Below, in pieces: positions 35,737 to 43,640 of a stretch of DNA of 64,000 nt. A program made the position numbers and the translations under genes. The DNA comes from Rhizobium sp. Root483D2 (GTDB taxonomy: Bacteria > Pseudomonadota > Alphaproteobacteria > Rhizobiales > Rhizobiaceae): the NCBI RefSeq assembly GCF_001426685.1, contig NZ_LMFB01000019.1, forward strand, positions 333,958 to 397,957, in the 5' to 3' direction. The notes beneath the pieces are model-generated. The model searched no databases. It saw only the letters and a program-made list of their open reading frames with translations, and was not told the DNA's origin. The first letter of the stretch is position 1. Every line of letters starts with the position of its first letter.

Positions 35737-35953
35737 ATGACCTCCAATACCGGAAGAAGCTGCAAAACTCGCACGAGTCTGCTCCGGCGGTACTTGTTAT
35801 CCTCATGACCATCATGTATAGGCACGGCATCAAATTGGGAAGCCGTGGTTCCTCTCGTGGTCTGCGGCTTCATTTACGTGTTCGGTCCCCATGCCGCAAT
35901 GGCCCGCAAAGGGCTTGCGACAATTGGACCCTGGAACTTGCAGGAAGATTGTT

Positions 35954-36175
35954 ATGAAGGCTGATATCCATCCCGCTTACCACATGATCAAAGTCGTCAT
36001 GACAGACGGCACGTCCTACGAAACCCGCTCGACCTGGGGTTCGGAAGGCCAGACCATGAACCTCGAAATCGACCCGAAGTCGCATCCGGCATGGACCGGC
36101 GGCAACCAGCAGATGCTGGACCGCGGCGGCCGCGTTTCCAAGTTCAAGAAGCGCTTCGAAGGCCTCGGCCTCTAA
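35954..36175 (+). CDS. rpmE: 50S ribosomal protein L31
   Basis: A 73-aa ribosomal protein starting [14 protein letters not shown] with the later [11 protein letters not shown] and RVSKFKKRF motifs. It is the Cys-free type, without the zinc-binding Cys set. It is a structural part of the large subunit. CAGGAAG lies upstream of the ATG and a terminator lies 30 bp after the stop. Confidence 0.95.
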   Translation: MKADIHPAYHMIKVVMTDGTSYETRSTWGSEGQTMNLEIDPKSHPAWTGGNQQMLDRGGRVSKFKKRFEGLGL

Positions 36176-36205
36176 GACTTTCCTGCTGGAAGACGATCTC
36201 GAGAG

Positions 36206-36229
36206 AGCCCGGTTTGTCCGGGCTTTTTT
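36206..36229 (+). terminator. Rho-independent terminator of rpmE
   Basis: AGCCCGG (36206-36212) and CCGGGCT (36218-36224) form the stem, followed by TTTTT. Confidence 0.87.
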
Positions 36230-36257
36230 GCGTTGTGGATTTCGAGGTCTTTCGCGC

Positions 36258-37244
36258 TTACTGCGCCTTGCCGAACGTCTCCTTGTAAGCGGCGGGTGTC
36301 GTGGACAGGTGCTTGCGGAAGTGATGGCGCAATGTTGCAGTCGTTCCAAAGCCGGCAATCTCGGCCACTTTCTCGATAGATGCTTGCGAAGTCTCCAGCA
36401 GGTCACGGGCGCGCGACAGGCGCTCGGCGAGCAGCCACCGCGCCGGCGTCAGGCCTGTGGCGGCTTCAAAGCGCCGCAGAAAGGTGCGCGTGCTCATGCC
36501 GGCCCGCATGGCCAGGGCTTCGAGCGAGTGGTCGCCGCCCAGATGCGCACGCATATGATCCAGCAGCGGTCCGAGCCGGCTGCTCTCATGGGGCTTTGGA
36601 ACTGCCTGCGCAATGAACTGGGCCTGTCCGCCGTCGCGGTGGGGCGGCACGCCGAGCCGGCGCGCGACTGTGTTGGCGGCTGCCGTGCCGAAGTCGCGGC
36701 GTATCAGATGCAGGCAGAGATCCAGACCAGCGGCACTGCCTGCTGATGTCAGGACGTTGCCTTCATCGACATACAGCACATCGGGTGTGACCAGAATTTC
36801 CGGATATCGCTGCTTCAAGATTTCCGTGTAGCGCCAATGCGTCGTTGCCCGTTTTCCGGAGAGAAGCCCCGCAGCGGCGAGAACGAAGACGCCCGAGCAT
36901 ATTGAAAGAATCCGGGCGCCGCGATCGTGTGCTTTATTCAGCGCGTCGCACAGAGCAGCGGGCACCGCCGTTTCGACGCCCCGCCAACCCGGCACGATGA
37001 TCGTATCGGCTTTTGATAGAAGCTCCAGCCCGCCATCGACCATAAACCGGACGCCGCCTGTCGCGCGCATTTCGCCGTCGTCGATCCCGGCAACGGCAAA
37101 GCGGTACCAGTCTGGGCCCATCTCCGGCCGCGAAAGGCCGAAAACCTCGACTGCAACGCCGAACTCGAACGTGCACAGGCCATCATAGGCGATGGCGACA
37201 ACGAGGGGATTGCAGGTGGGGGAGGCCTGAAGCGTATTTGGCAT
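36258..37244 (-). CDS. GlxA family transcriptional regulator (DJ-1/PfpI + AraC)
   Basis: A 328-aa regulator. The first half (about 10-185) has the DJ-1/PfpI class I amidotransferase-like fold, with the IVPGWRG and ILSICSGVFVLAAAGLL (nucleophile-elbow Cys) segments. The second half is an AraC DNA-binding domain (LEALAMRAGMSTRTFLRRFEAATG, then KVAEIAGFGTTATLRHHFRKH). It is divergent from the rhodanese gene and probably controls it. Starts at 37244, 37256 and 37274 are all possible; the first is given because it fits the family length, but no clear ribosome site supports any of them. Confidence 0.88.
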   Translation of the reverse strand: MPNTLQASPTCNPLVVAIAYDGLCTFEFGVAVEVFGLSRPEMGPDWYRFAVAGIDDGEMRATGGVRFMVDGGLELLSKADTIIVPGWRGVETAVPAALCDALNKAHDRGARILSICSGVFVLAAAGLLSGKRATTHWRYTEILKQRYPEILVTPDVLYVDEGNVLTSAGSAAGLDLCLHLIRRDFGTAAANTVARRLGVPPHRDGGQAQFIAQAVPKPHESSRLGPLLDHMRAHLGGDHSLEALAMRAGMSTRTFLRRFEAATGLTPARWLLAERLSRARDLLETSQASIEKVAEIAGFGTTATLRHHFRKHLSTTPAAYKETFGKAQ

Positions 37245-37331
37245 GATATTGATCATATATGGCGATAATGCCATCTGCAACTGTGTGCGGATGTGGTCTA
37301 GGAATTCCACGTCATCACAACGGAGGCCGAA

Positions 37332-37757
37332 ATGAGTTATGTCACTGACTATCCCGCCGCATCGTCCGATGCCGTTATTGATCATTTCTTGAAGCGTCTT
37401 TCGGTGGAGACCGATTGCGCCGATGTCGCATCTGCTCTGGCCTCTGGCGATGAGGACTTTGTTCTTCTGCACGTCGTCGGTTCGCCTGATGCTTACGCAC
37501 GCCGCCATGTTCCGGGCGCGCTTCACCTGCCACACCGCGAAATGACGCGTGAGCGCATGTCGGAATGGCCGGAAGATACGCTGTTCGTTGCCTATTGTGC
37601 CGGCCCGCATTGCAACGGGGCGGACCAGGCTGCGCTAAAGCTCGCGCGGCTTGGACGGCCGGTGAAGATCATGATCGGCGGCATCACCGGATGGGCTGAT
37701 GAAGGGTTACCCTTTGCTGCTGGTTCCGAGCCGGGCGTCTTTCGCAAGGCGGCGTGA
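37332..37757 (+). CDS. Rhodanese-domain sulfurtransferase
   Basis: A 141-aa single rhodanese domain. The line FVLLHVVGSPDAYARRHVPGALHLPH leads to an active-site loop in VAYCAGPHCNGADQAA, which has two Cys residues; the second heads the loop CNGADQ. IGGITGWADEGLPF ends the domain. It would move sulfane sulfur or act in a redox task. It is divergent from the GlxA-type regulator, an arrangement often seen with this regulator class, and overlaps no other intact gene. Confidence 0.88.
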   Translation: MSYVTDYPAASSDAVIDHFLKRLSVETDCADVASALASGDEDFVLLHVVGSPDAYARRHVPGALHLPHREMTRERMSEWPEDTLFVAYCAGPHCNGADQAALKLARLGRPVKIMIGGITGWADEGLPFAAGSEPGVFRKAA

Positions 37758-37758
37758 G

Positions 37759-38004
37759 CGCCAGCTGGTCAGGGAGGTTACAGGTGACAGAGGCGGCATC
37801 AAGCGGCATGCCTTTTGCCTCAGCTGCGGCGCGCCGGTTTATCTGACCTTTGCGGCCATGCCTGATCTTTTCACCATTCATGCCGCCAGCCTCGACGATC
37901 CCAGCCGGTATGAATCGCAAGCGGTGACTTACCATAAGAGCGGTTATGCCTGGGATCATCTTGATCCGGATCTGCCGAAATTCGACAGACTGCCGCCAGC
38001 ATAG
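37759..38004 (+). pseudogene. C-terminal fragment of a GFA/CENP-V family protein
   Basis: About 80 codons match only the end of the GFA (glutathione-dependent formaldehyde-activating) family: RHAFCLSCGAPVYLTF carries the second CxxC zinc pair, followed by DLFTIHAASLDDPSRYESQA and the LPKFDRLPP tail. The first half, with the CxCxxC motif, is missing, and there is no good start codon or ribosome site in frame; the frame runs back into the rhodanese gene. This looks like the remnant of a deleted gene. Confidence 0.65.
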
Positions 38005-38101
38005 GATAACGCGCCAGAAGCTTTCATGGCGGCTTCCCTCGCGCTTCAGCCGCCGCTAAGGTTCCAACCGGCGTCACAGAGTTGACGGGGGTGGGATAAG
38101 C

Positions 38102-38746
38102 ATGAAGATCATGATTGCGGAGTTCGCTGCGGCGGCCTTCGTTCTGTTTGCCCGCGCGATCACTGCGGTCCGGGCCATCTGGCCGGAGCATGGATTGCCG
38201 TCGCGGCCTAGCGTCTATTTTGCCAATCACTCCAGCCATGGCGATTTTGTGCTGGTCTGGGCGGTCTTGCCGCCGCGCTTGCGAAAACAGGCGAGACCCG
38301 TGGCTGGCGCTGAGTATTGGCTGAAATCGAAGGTCAGCACCTTCATCGGCCGCGATGTCTTCAACGCCGTGCTGATCGAGCGCGAGCAGGAGAAGCGGAC
38401 GCAGGACCCGATTGCCCTGATGACCACGGCGATCGATGACGGTTCGTCGCTCATCCTCTTTCCGGAGGGCACGCGCAACCAGACAGATGCGCGGCTCCTG
38501 CCATTCAAGAGCGGCCTTTTTCATCTGGTTTCAGCACGCCCGGATGTCGATCTGGTGCCGGTCTGGATCAACAATCTCAACCGGGTCATGCCGAAGGGCG
38601 AGATCGTGCCGATACCGCTGATTTGCACCGTCACGTTCGGCGACGCGCTGCGCATCGCGCCCAATGAGGGCAAGGATGCCTTTCTCGAGCGCATGCAGGC
38701 GGCCCTTCTGGCCCTGGCTCCAAAACCATTGGGAAGCGGCGAATGA
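38102..38746 (+). CDS. Lysophospholipid acyltransferase family protein (PlsC-like)
   Basis: A 214-aa membrane-associated acyltransferase. The catalytic HX4D motif is present as ANHSSHGDF, and the substrate-binding FPEGTR motif follows in LILFPEGTRNQ. It would place an acyl group on a lysophospholipid, probably making phosphatidic acid or a related lipid. Its stop overlaps the start of the CdsA-like gene (ATGA), and it is the first gene of a four-gene phospholipid unit. Confidence 0.9.
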   Translation: MKIMIAEFAAAAFVLFARAITAVRAIWPEHGLPSRPSVYFANHSSHGDFVLVWAVLPPRLRKQARPVAGAEYWLKSKVSTFIGRDVFNAVLIEREQEKRTQDPIALMTTAIDDGSSLILFPEGTRNQTDARLLPFKSGLFHLVSARPDVDLVPVWINNLNRVMPKGEIVPIPLICTVTFGDALRIAPNEGKDAFLERMQAALLALAPKPLGSGE

Positions 38747-39696
38747 ATACGGCGGCAAGCTCCGACCTTCTCACCCTGGTTTTCGGTATTTTCGGCGTGC
38801 TGATCTTTGCGTCCGTAATCGGCTATGTCCTGCAGCGGCGCTTTGCCGCCAACGGGCCGAATGCTGCGGTCGAAAACCTCAACGCCCGCATCAAGGCTTG
38901 GTGGGTGATGGTCATCCTGATCGGCATTGCCTTCATCGCAGGCCGGGCCGGCGTCCTTATTCTCTTTGCCTTCTGCTCTTTTGCTGCCTTGCGGGAATTC
39001 GTCACGCTGATCAATACAAGGCGCGCTGATCACTGGGCGCTCGCTTCGGCTTTCTTCATCGTGCTGCCGATCCAGTATTACCTGCTCTGGGCGGAGGAAT
39101 ACGGCATCTTCGCCATCTTCATTCCGGTCTATGCCTTCCTGCTGATGCCGATCATTTCGGTGCTGCGGGGCGATACCGAGCGGTTCCTGATCCGCATCGC
39201 CGAAGTCCAATGGGCGTTGATGATCTGCGTTTTCTGCGCCTCGCATGTGCCGGCGCTGCTGACCTTGACCATCCCCGGTTATGAGGGGCGCAATGTGCTT
39301 CTGATCGCCTTTCTGGTAATCGTCGTGCAGTTGAGCGATGTGCTGCAATATGTCTGGGGAAAGCTGTTCGGCCGCACCAAGATCGCCCCGAACCTGTCGC
39401 CGTCAAAGACCGTCGAGGGGTTTGTGGGCGGCGTCATCAGCGCCACGCTGATCGGCGCCTCGCTCTGGTGGATCACACCGTTTACGCCATTCCAGGCAGG
39501 GGTGCTTGCCTTCATCATCACCATCATGGGCTTTTTCGGCGGGCTGGTCCTGTCGGCGGTCAAGCGCGATCGCGGCGTGAAAGACTGGGGCAATCTGATC
39601 GAGGGCCATGGCGGGCTGATCGACCGGCTGGACTCCGTCGTCTTTTCCGCGCCGATCTTCTTTCACATCGTGCGCTACTGGTGGTCGCTGTCGTGA
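38743..39696 (+). CDS. Phosphatidate cytidylyltransferase (CdsA-like)
   Basis: A 317-aa polytopic membrane enzyme that would make a CDP-activated lipid from phosphatidic acid and CTP. About eight hydrophobic segments are seen, and the signature is clear: SPSKTVEGFVGG, then VLSAVKRDRGVKDWGNLIEGHGGLIDRLDS. It is likely a second copy in the genome, specialised to this operon, because the housekeeping cdsA usually lies beside uppS/frr. It overlaps both neighbours (ATGA upstream, GTGA downstream). Confidence 0.92.
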   Translation: MNTAASSDLLTLVFGIFGVLIFASVIGYVLQRRFAANGPNAAVENLNARIKAWWVMVILIGIAFIAGRAGVLILFAFCSFAALREFVTLINTRRADHWALASAFFIVLPIQYYLLWAEEYGIFAIFIPVYAFLLMPIISVLRGDTERFLIRIAEVQWALMICVFCASHVPALLTLTIPGYEGRNVLLIAFLVIVVQLSDVLQYVWGKLFGRTKIAPNLSPSKTVEGFVGGVISATLIGASLWWITPFTPFQAGVLAFIITIMGFFGGLVLSAVKRDRGVKDWGNLIEGHGGLIDRLDSVVFSAPIFFHIVRYWWSLS

Positions 39697-40094
39697 GGGC
39701 AACGCTCAAGCGATGGGCAGGCAGCGGCTTGGTGCATATGCTGTTCGCCTTCCTGGCGATGGGCGGCTGGGCGATGTTTGCCAATCGCGACCATGCCATG
39801 CCGCAGCCGCTCTATTCGGGGCTTCTGCAGGGCGCGCTGTCGGCTTGCCTGACGCTGTTCTTGAAATCCGTGATCGACGCGCTGTCCAGACGGTTTACCG
39901 GCGCGGCGGGATTGTGGGCGCCGCCGGTGATCGCATGCCTTGGGTCTGCAAGCCTGCTGACGGCGCTGCATGCGCTGATCGGCACGCCTGAAATCGCCAG
40001 CACCATCGCCGTGCCGCTTCTGGTCTCCACCAGCTACGCATCGATCTACAATTATTCACTGTCGAGACGAAAAGGGAGCGATCATGACGGATAA
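39693..40094 (+). CDS. Small polytopic membrane protein of the phospholipid operon
   Basis: About 133 aa with three or four hydrophobic segments (GLVHMLFAFLAMGGWAMFA, LLQGALSACLTLFL, APPVIACLGSASLLTALHAL, VPLLVSTSYASIYNY). I do not recognise a family. The GTG start at 39693 is chosen because it overlaps the CdsA-like stop (GTGA), matching the tight packing of the unit; ATG 39738 is an alternative. It ends 11 bp inside the next gene. Its place between two lipid enzymes suggests a role in the same membrane pathway. Confidence 0.7.
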   Translation: MRATLKRWAGSGLVHMLFAFLAMGGWAMFANRDHAMPQPLYSGLLQGALSACLTLFLKSVIDALSRRFTGAAGLWAPPVIACLGSASLLTALHALIGTPEIASTIAVPLLVSTSYASIYNYSLSRRKGSDHDG

Positions 40095-40728
40095 AGGCGA
40101 CCGGCGGCCGCTGGCAAGCCGCAATACCCGATGGGCCGGCGCCATCGCGCGGTGGCTGGCGGCACGCGCGATCACGCCCAACCAGATTTCGCAGGCAAGC
40201 ATGGCGGCGGCGGCGCTTGCCGGAGGCGCGTTCGTGCTGGCGGGTCAAGGTACGGGCGGGTCCCGTATCGTCTTCCTCATCGTGGCGATCCTGTGTTGCC
40301 AGCTCCGGCTGCTGTGCAACCTGTTTGACGGCATGGTCGCGGTGGAAGGCGGCAAGGGTGCGCCGGATGGGCCGTTCTGGAACGAGTTCCCGGACCGCGT
40401 TGCCGATCTCCTGATCTTTGCCGGCGCCGGCTATGGCATCGGCATGCCGGGTCTTGGCTGGGCCGCAGGGGGCTTTGCAGTTCTTACAGCCTATGTGCGC
40501 GAACTTGGCCGTGCCACGGGACAGCCAAGTGATTTCTCAGGCCCGATGGCCAAGCAGCATCGCATGGCCACCATCACGGCGGCTGCGGCCATCTCAATTC
40601 TAGAGCCGCTCTGGGATGGGCACAATGCGATGCTGATAGTGGCGCTCTGGATCGTGGCGATCGGCGCAGCACTCACGGCCCTCCGCCGTAGCCGCACATT
40701 GATCCGCCGTTTGAAAGGGACTGTCTAA
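40084..40728 (+). CDS. CDP-alcohol phosphatidyltransferase-like protein with a changed signature
   Basis: A 214-aa membrane protein of the CDP-alcohol phosphatidyltransferase fold. The classical signature DxxDGxxAR...GxxxDxxxD appears here as NLFDGMVAV...GPFWNEFPD, so the first Asp and the third Asp are Asn, and the Arg is Val. The spacing is kept. This points to a distinct subfamily rather than random decay, like that of E. coli YnbA, whose operon also has CdsA- and PlsC-like proteins. The product is probably an unusual phospholipid; the head-group donor is not known. Confidence 0.8.
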   Translation: MTDKGDRRPLASRNTRWAGAIARWLAARAITPNQISQASMAAAALAGGAFVLAGQGTGGSRIVFLIVAILCCQLRLLCNLFDGMVAVEGGKGAPDGPFWNEFPDRVADLLIFAGAGYGIGMPGLGWAAGGFAVLTAYVRELGRATGQPSDFSGPMAKQHRMATITAAAAISILEPLWDGHNAMLIVALWIVAIGAALTALRRSRTLIRRLKGTV

Positions 40729-40756
40729 CTCAATATCGATCGCAACGATCGGCAGA

Positions 40757-40786
40757 CACAAAAAACCCGGCGCAGGGGCCGGGTTT
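40757..40786 (-). terminator. Terminator of rcdA
   Basis: AAACCCGGC (40763-40771) and GCCGGGTTT (40778-40786) form a 9-bp stem. Read on the minus strand it ends in a run of T, so it mainly terminates rcdA, and may also stop transcription from the phospholipid operon. Confidence 0.85.
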
Positions 40787-40815
40787 GACGTTCTGGATGC
40801 GTTGGCACTCTTGGA

Positions 40816-41334
40816 TCAGTTGGTGCCGAAAGCCGTCTGCAGCAGATTGAGCTGGGCCTTGACGCCGTTCTGGTTGTCGGGAAGGAAATTCTGGGCTTCC
40901 GCCGGGCGATAGATTTCGCGGTCGAGCAGGGCAACGCGGTTCTGCAGGCGCAGCGAGCGGTCGATCAGATCGCGGAAACCCTCCGGCAGGTCATTCCAGC
41001 CCGGCGCGGTGCGATCGACGTTGAAGCTATCGAGGCGAACCTTGTTCTTTTCCGAAAGAACCTGTTCGCGGTTCATCTCGCCATTGTTGACTGCGCGCTG
41101 CAGCAACAGCCAGGATGCCATCTGCATCAGGCGGGTAGTGAGGCGCATCGATTCTGCCGCATACAGGACCGATGCCATGCGTGGCAGAACCTTTGATGCG
41201 CTACGGCCGGGGCCGTCGAGATAGCTTGCCGTTTCTTCAACCAGGCCCATGCCTTCTGCGTAGAGCACCTTGAACTGCGCCGACGACGCAGCGTGCCCCG
41301 CGAAGCTCACAGTATTCAATCCCCGTTCGGACAT
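40816..41334 (-). CDS. rcdA: DUF1465 protein, RcdA homologue
   Basis: A 172-aa helical protein of the DUF1465 family. The segments VLYAEGMGLVEETASYLDGPGR, YAAESMRLTTRLMQMASWLLLQRAVNNGEM and PEGFRDLIDRSLRLQNRVALLDREIY match the family. In Caulobacter RcdA is an adaptor that helps ClpXP degrade CtrA and other cell-cycle proteins. The family is limited to alphaproteobacteria. The role is carried over from that work. It is monocistronic with its own terminator. Confidence 0.88.
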   Translation of the reverse strand: MSERGLNTVSFAGHAASSAQFKVLYAEGMGLVEETASYLDGPGRSASKVLPRMASVLYAAESMRLTTRLMQMASWLLLQRAVNNGEMNREQVLSEKNKVRLDSFNVDRTAPGWNDLPEGFRDLIDRSLRLQNRVALLDREIYRPAEAQNFLPDNQNGVKAQLNLLQTAFGTN

Positions 41335-41714
41335 GGTTTGATTCCCTGGTTAAACGCATCGACTTGTTCAGGTAACGGACGGGTTAACAAAAAGTTTCCT
41401 GCCATCCATTTGATAGTTTGAACATGATCCCATAGCGCATTCCGCGCAAGCCTATTCTTAAGAAAGGGTTAATCTCCACAATTCTCTGCCAATTGTGGAA
41501 AAAAAGACAAAAAAAGAGCCGCAAAAGCGGCTCTCAAGGTAAAACAGGGAGAAAAATCAGACCATTCGCCGAGGGTGAAATGTCTGAGTCCAGAGCGATC
41601 CGGATATCCCAGTAATACCTCATAATGCTTAATGAAGTCTTTCAACGGACGGAATCAGGGCAAAATACGGCCGCGTTCTGAGGCCCGTCCGTTCTTTCCC
41701 AAAATGGAAAACTA
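41335..41714. other. 380-bp gap between rcdA and DUF1192
   Basis: There is no protein gene. The right-hand two thirds hold three hairpins that can be read as a minus-strand RNA (see the candidate small RNA). The left part is AT-rich and should hold the rcdA promoter. Confidence 0.6.
41505..41700 (-). ncRNA. Candidate small RNA or structured 3' UTR
   Basis: Reading the minus strand: a stem made by exact 9-bp arms at 41685-41693 and 41644-41652 (CCGTCCGTT/AACGGACGG), a second hairpin at 41559-41587 (CAGAC arms plus a GC inner stem around GAG), and an ideal terminator at 41516-41535 (AGAGCCGC/GCGGCTCT around AAAA) followed by seven T. It is about 180 bp after the DUF1192 stop, so it could be the end of that mRNA or a separate RNA. 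No promoter could be shown. Confidence 0.4.
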
Positions 41715-41903
41715 TTAACGGAAAAAGCTTTCGGCCGCCGATTTGCTGGCAGACTTTCTGTCCCGCTCGGCTTCCAGCCGCGCGATCTCCTGTTGCAGCA
41801 GGCCGATGCGTTGCGAAAGCTCGTCGGCTGAAATCAATGTCAGGTCCGCGCCGATTTCGTGGGCCGGCTGTTTCTTCGGGCGGTCGTCATCAAACAGGCT
41901 CAT
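41715..41903 (-). CDS. DUF1192 family protein
   Basis: A 62-aa protein: MSLFDDDRPKKQPAHEIGADLTLIS then a helix (ELSQRIGLLQQEIARLEAE) typical of DUF1192. It probably forms a short coiled coil. The function is unknown. Its start overlaps the MFS transporter stop by 4 bp (ATGA), so the two are cotranslated. Confidence 0.88.
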   Translation of the reverse strand: MSLFDDDRPKKQPAHEIGADLTLISADELSQRIGLLQQEIARLEAERDRKSASKSAAESFFR

Positions 41904-43180
41904 TGGGTCTTCCTTTCCGGCTCCTGGCCATCCAGTTCTTCCTCGAAGGGGGCGGCCCGCGGCGAAAGCTGCAGGCTCTCCGGCGTTGTCAACGTGCCGG
42001 GATTGATCGTCGAATAGGCATCACGTTCGGACGCCGGCACGGCAGCGCGCATGCGGCTGCGGAAGATCGCGTAAGCGGTGATCAGCACATGGGCGCAAGC
42101 CGTGATCATGAACAGGCCGTAGGGGCCGGTCACGGTCATGATCGGGCCGCCGATGGTCGGGCCGATGATCGTGCCGATGCCGTAGAGCAAAAGCAGTCCG
42201 CCGGAAATCTTGACGAAATCCTCCGGCGTCGCAAAGTCGTTGGCATGCGAAACGGCGATCGGATAGAGCGCATTGGCGGTTGCGCCGTAGATGCCGACAA
42301 GGGTGATCAGCATGATCACATGGGTCGGCTCGATCAGGAAGATCAGCATGCCGGCGACGGCGGCGACGGCAGCGAGCGCCGCCAGAACATAGCGGCGGTC
42401 GATCATGTCTGAAAGCCGGCCGGCCGGGAACTGCATGACCGCGCCGGCAAAGATCGTCGTACTCATCATCAGCGCGACATTGCTGTCGGTCAGTCCCACC
42501 TGGCGGCCGAAGACGGCGCCGAGCGTGCCATAGGCACCATTGGCGATGCCCACAAGCAGGATGCCGAGGAAGGAGATCGGCGAATTGCGGTAGAGGCCGC
42601 GCAGGTCCAGGCTCACCTGTTTCAACGGCTGCGGTGAGGCTGCGGTCGAAAGCAGCGTCGGCAGCATGGCCAGGCAATAGACGATGCCGCAGATCATGAA
42701 GAATGTCGTCGTGCCGGTATCGCCGAACGGGATCATCAGCTGGCCACCGACGACGCCCATCAGCGTGATGGCGATATAGAGCGAGAAGATCGCGCCACGG
42801 CTTTCATTGGTGGCGCGCTCGTTCAGCCAGCTTTCGATGATCATCGATGTGCCCGCCGTGGAAAAGCCGGTGAAGGCGCGCAGCACCACCCACCAGATCG
42901 GATCCACTAGCAGCCCGGTCAGAAGAGCGATGATGGCGAGAAGGGCTGCAAAGCCGCTGAAGGCGCGCACATGGCCGGCGCGCTTGACGATCGTCGGGGC
43001 AAGCAGGCAGCCGAGAACGAAGCCGCTGGCCCAGGAGGTGCCGAGCAGGCCGAGCAGCGTCGTCGAATAGCCTTCGGTCGTGCCGCGCACCGGCAAAAGC
43101 AGACTGTGCAGGCCGTTTCCAAGGAAGAGAAACAGCGTTCCAAGCAGGAGTGCGGCGACAGGAAGAAGGTTTTTTCGCAT
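41900..43180 (-). CDS. Major facilitator superfamily transporter
   Basis: A 426-aa protein with about twelve hydrophobic segments. It has the MFS features of a YcaD/sugar-type permease: LGTSWASGFVLGCLLAPTIVKRAGH and the second-half FPAGRLSDMIDRRYVLA loop. The direction and substrate are unknown. The last 40 residues are hydrophilic. It is the first gene of a unit with DUF1192. Confidence 0.9.
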   Translation of the reverse strand: MRKNLLPVAALLLGTLFLFLGNGLHSLLLPVRGTTEGYSTTLLGLLGTSWASGFVLGCLLAPTIVKRAGHVRAFSGFAALLAIIALLTGLLVDPIWWVVLRAFTGFSTAGTSMIIESWLNERATNESRGAIFSLYIAITLMGVVGGQLMIPFGDTGTTTFFMICGIVYCLAMLPTLLSTAASPQPLKQVSLDLRGLYRNSPISFLGILLVGIANGAYGTLGAVFGRQVGLTDSNVALMMSTTIFAGAVMQFPAGRLSDMIDRRYVLAALAAVAAVAGMLIFLIEPTHVIMLITLVGIYGATANALYPIAVSHANDFATPEDFVKISGGLLLLYGIGTIIGPTIGGPIMTVTGPYGLFMITACAHVLITAYAIFRSRMRAAVPASERDAYSTINPGTLTTPESLQLSPRAAPFEEELDGQEPERKTQ

Positions 43181-43359
43181 GTGAAATCCGCTGGTTCCGG
43201 GCTGCGGCTAAGGGTAGGGCGATGCCGCCACAATTGCCAGCCGGAATTTTTCATTGAGTGAGACCGCAAAAGACGCTCTAACCCAGATCGCGCGCAAAAG
43301 TGACGCGGGTGTGACGGGCCGTAAACGTGCCTAAGCTCTTTTCAACAAATGAGAAAACA

Positions 43360-43515
43360 ATGTCGAAAGCGTTAACGGTTCTTCTGCTTTTGGCGATGCT
43401 CATCCAGGTGTTGAAGCCACTCAACCTGCCTGGCCTGCGCCAGCGCCGTGATTTCTGGAAGATCGCCGTGTTTGCAATCGCGGTGATGATGATCACGGTG
43501 CTGATCCGGCCCTGA
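43360..43515 (+). CDS. Small membrane protein
   Basis: A 51-aa protein with two hydrophobic segments (ALTVLLLLAMLIQVLKPL and FWKIAVFAIAVMMITVLI) separated by a basic loop (GLRQRRD), as in a small membrane hairpin. The ribosome site is weak. I do not recognise the family. The strong amphipathic pattern favours a real gene. Confidence 0.55.
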   Translation: MSKALTVLLLLAMLIQVLKPLNLPGLRQRRDFWKIAVFAIAVMMITVLIRP

Positions 43516-43640
43516 AAAACTTTGCGCCAAACCCGCCGCCATCAGCCTTGCCGTTTTAAAATAGTGCATTAAATCCCGTTCCTTGTGGAAACAATTGATA
43601 ATTTGAACTGCGTTGCAGTTGCCGTGAAAGGGCTTGGGCC

